Positions 5,174 to 5,555 of a DNA stretch of 5,555 bases are shown here, piece after piece. The stretch spans positions 1 to 5,555 of the forward strand of contig DLYJ01000125.1 of the NCBI GenBank assembly GCA_003447785.1, in the 5' to 3' direction. The stretch's first letter is position 1, and every line of letters begins with the position of its first letter. The position numbers were made by a program, and so were the translations under genes. The notes beneath the pieces were generated by a model. The model ran no database searches. It was not told the DNA's origin and saw nothing but the letters and a program-made list of their open reading frames with translations. Source of the stretch: Treponema sp. Its GTDB lineage: Bacteria > Spirochaetota > Spirochaetia > Treponematales > Treponemataceae.

Positions 5174-5188
5174 TTTCCACGGAGGAAA
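5174..5188 (+). promoter_or_regulatory. flaB Shine-Dalgarno within a small hairpin (possible CsrA/translation switch)
   Basis: The strong ribosome binding site GGAGGA (5181-5186) lies seven bases before ATG 5194. TTTCC (5174-5178) can pair with GGAAA (5184-5188), placing ACGGA in the loop and burying half of the Shine-Dalgarno sequence. CCACGGAGGA (5177-5186) matches six of eight fixed positions of the CsrA consensus. The five-pair stem is weak alone. Confidence 0.55.
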
Positions 5189-5193
5189 ACACT

Positions 5194-5555
5194 ATGGTCA
5201 TTAACCACAACATGTCAGCTCTTTACTCTAACAGACAGCTTGGAGTAACAAATCTGGGTCTTACAAAAGACATGGAAAAACTTTCATCAGGCGAAAAAAT
5301 CAACCGCGCAGGTGATGACGCTTCAGGATTGGCAGTATCAGAAAAGATGCGCAGCCAGATCCGCGGCTTGAACCAGGCATCTACAAATGCTCAGAATGGT
5401 ATCAGCTTCATCCAGGTAGCAGAAGGCTATCTGCAGGAAACAACAGATATCATGCAGCGCATTCGTGAACTTGCAGTTCAGTCATCAAACGGTATCTACT
5501 CTGATGAAGACCGTATGCAGATTCAGGTTGAAGTATCACAGCTCGTTGCTGAAGT
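5194..5555 (+). CDS. flaB: flagellin FlaB, periplasmic flagellar filament core protein (3' truncated)
   Basis: The first 120 residues are visible and the gene runs off the window. [34 protein letters not shown] (residues about 30-53), [25 protein letters not shown] (about 58-82) and [19 protein letters not shown] (about 89-107) form the conserved N-terminal flagellin D0/D1 helices and closely resemble spirochaete FlaB as I remember it. FlaB proteins polymerise into the core of the periplasmic flagella that drive spirochaete motility; they are exported by the flagellar type III system, and no Sec signal is seen. The start is ATG 5194 with a strong GGAGGA seven bases upstream. Expression is expected from the sigma28 promoter at 5008-5035 with leader-mediated translational control. 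Treponemes usually carry several flaB copies and I cannot tell which this is. Confidence 0.97.
   Translation, partial: MVINHNMSALYSNRQLGVTNLGLTKDMEKLSSGEKINRAGDDASGLAVSEKMRSQIRGLNQASTNAQNGISFIQVAEGYLQETTDIMQRIRELAVQSSNGIYSDEDRMQIQVEVSQLVAE

Noticed and set aside
4849..5208. Open frame of 119 codons on the minus strand across the flaB promoter and leader
   Set aside because: It is antisense to rdgB's end, the promoter and the leader hairpins, is rich in Phe/Leu from A-tracts, and has no family resemblance.

Overview
The window reads as a piece of a spirochaete chromosome, most likely a Treponema with intermediate GC content. The strongest support is the start of a flagellin at the right edge, whose N-terminus is close to treponemal FlaB as I remember it. 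All supported genes lie on the + strand; I saw no RNA gene, insertion sequence or CRISPR array.

Layout. Positions 1-585 are the C-terminal end of a STAND/AAA-type ATPase protein (winged-helix-like segment, then a helical TPR-like tail). Its stop codon overlaps a good sigma70-type promoter (582-610) that serves an ornithine carbamoyltransferase, which I start at TTG 633. A small exported protein of unknown function (1606-2022) follows 19 bases later and ends in an intrinsic terminator. Next comes a DHH/DHHA1 phosphoesterase of the NrnA type (2097-3077) with its own terminator. A 323-base gap then holds a tandem 11-bp repeat and a textbook sigma54 (-24/-12) promoter in front of an unrecognised 306-residue protein (3401-4321) that looks like a distant sigma70-related regulator. 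rdgB/HAM1 (4358-4987) follows, possibly as a leaderless transcript from its own promoter. The window ends with flaB (5194 onward, truncated), preceded by phased A-tracts, a sigma28 promoter and a leader of about 150 nt with consecutive hairpins.

How the parts work together. The genes at 1-3077 are housekeeping or unassigned: arginine metabolism, nucleotide recycling and an exported protein. RdgB and the DHH enzyme both deal with nucleotide by-products but are separate transcription units. The right half is the more notable part. It has a sigma54-dependent regulator-like gene and a sigma28-dependent flagellin whose leader presents GGA in three hairpin loops, one overlapping the Shine-Dalgarno sequence. 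That arrangement is what CsrA-mediated control of flagellin translation would use. The two best leads are the flaB leader and the sigma54-driven sigma-like protein.

All assignments come from reading motifs by eye. No database search or folding calculation was done.
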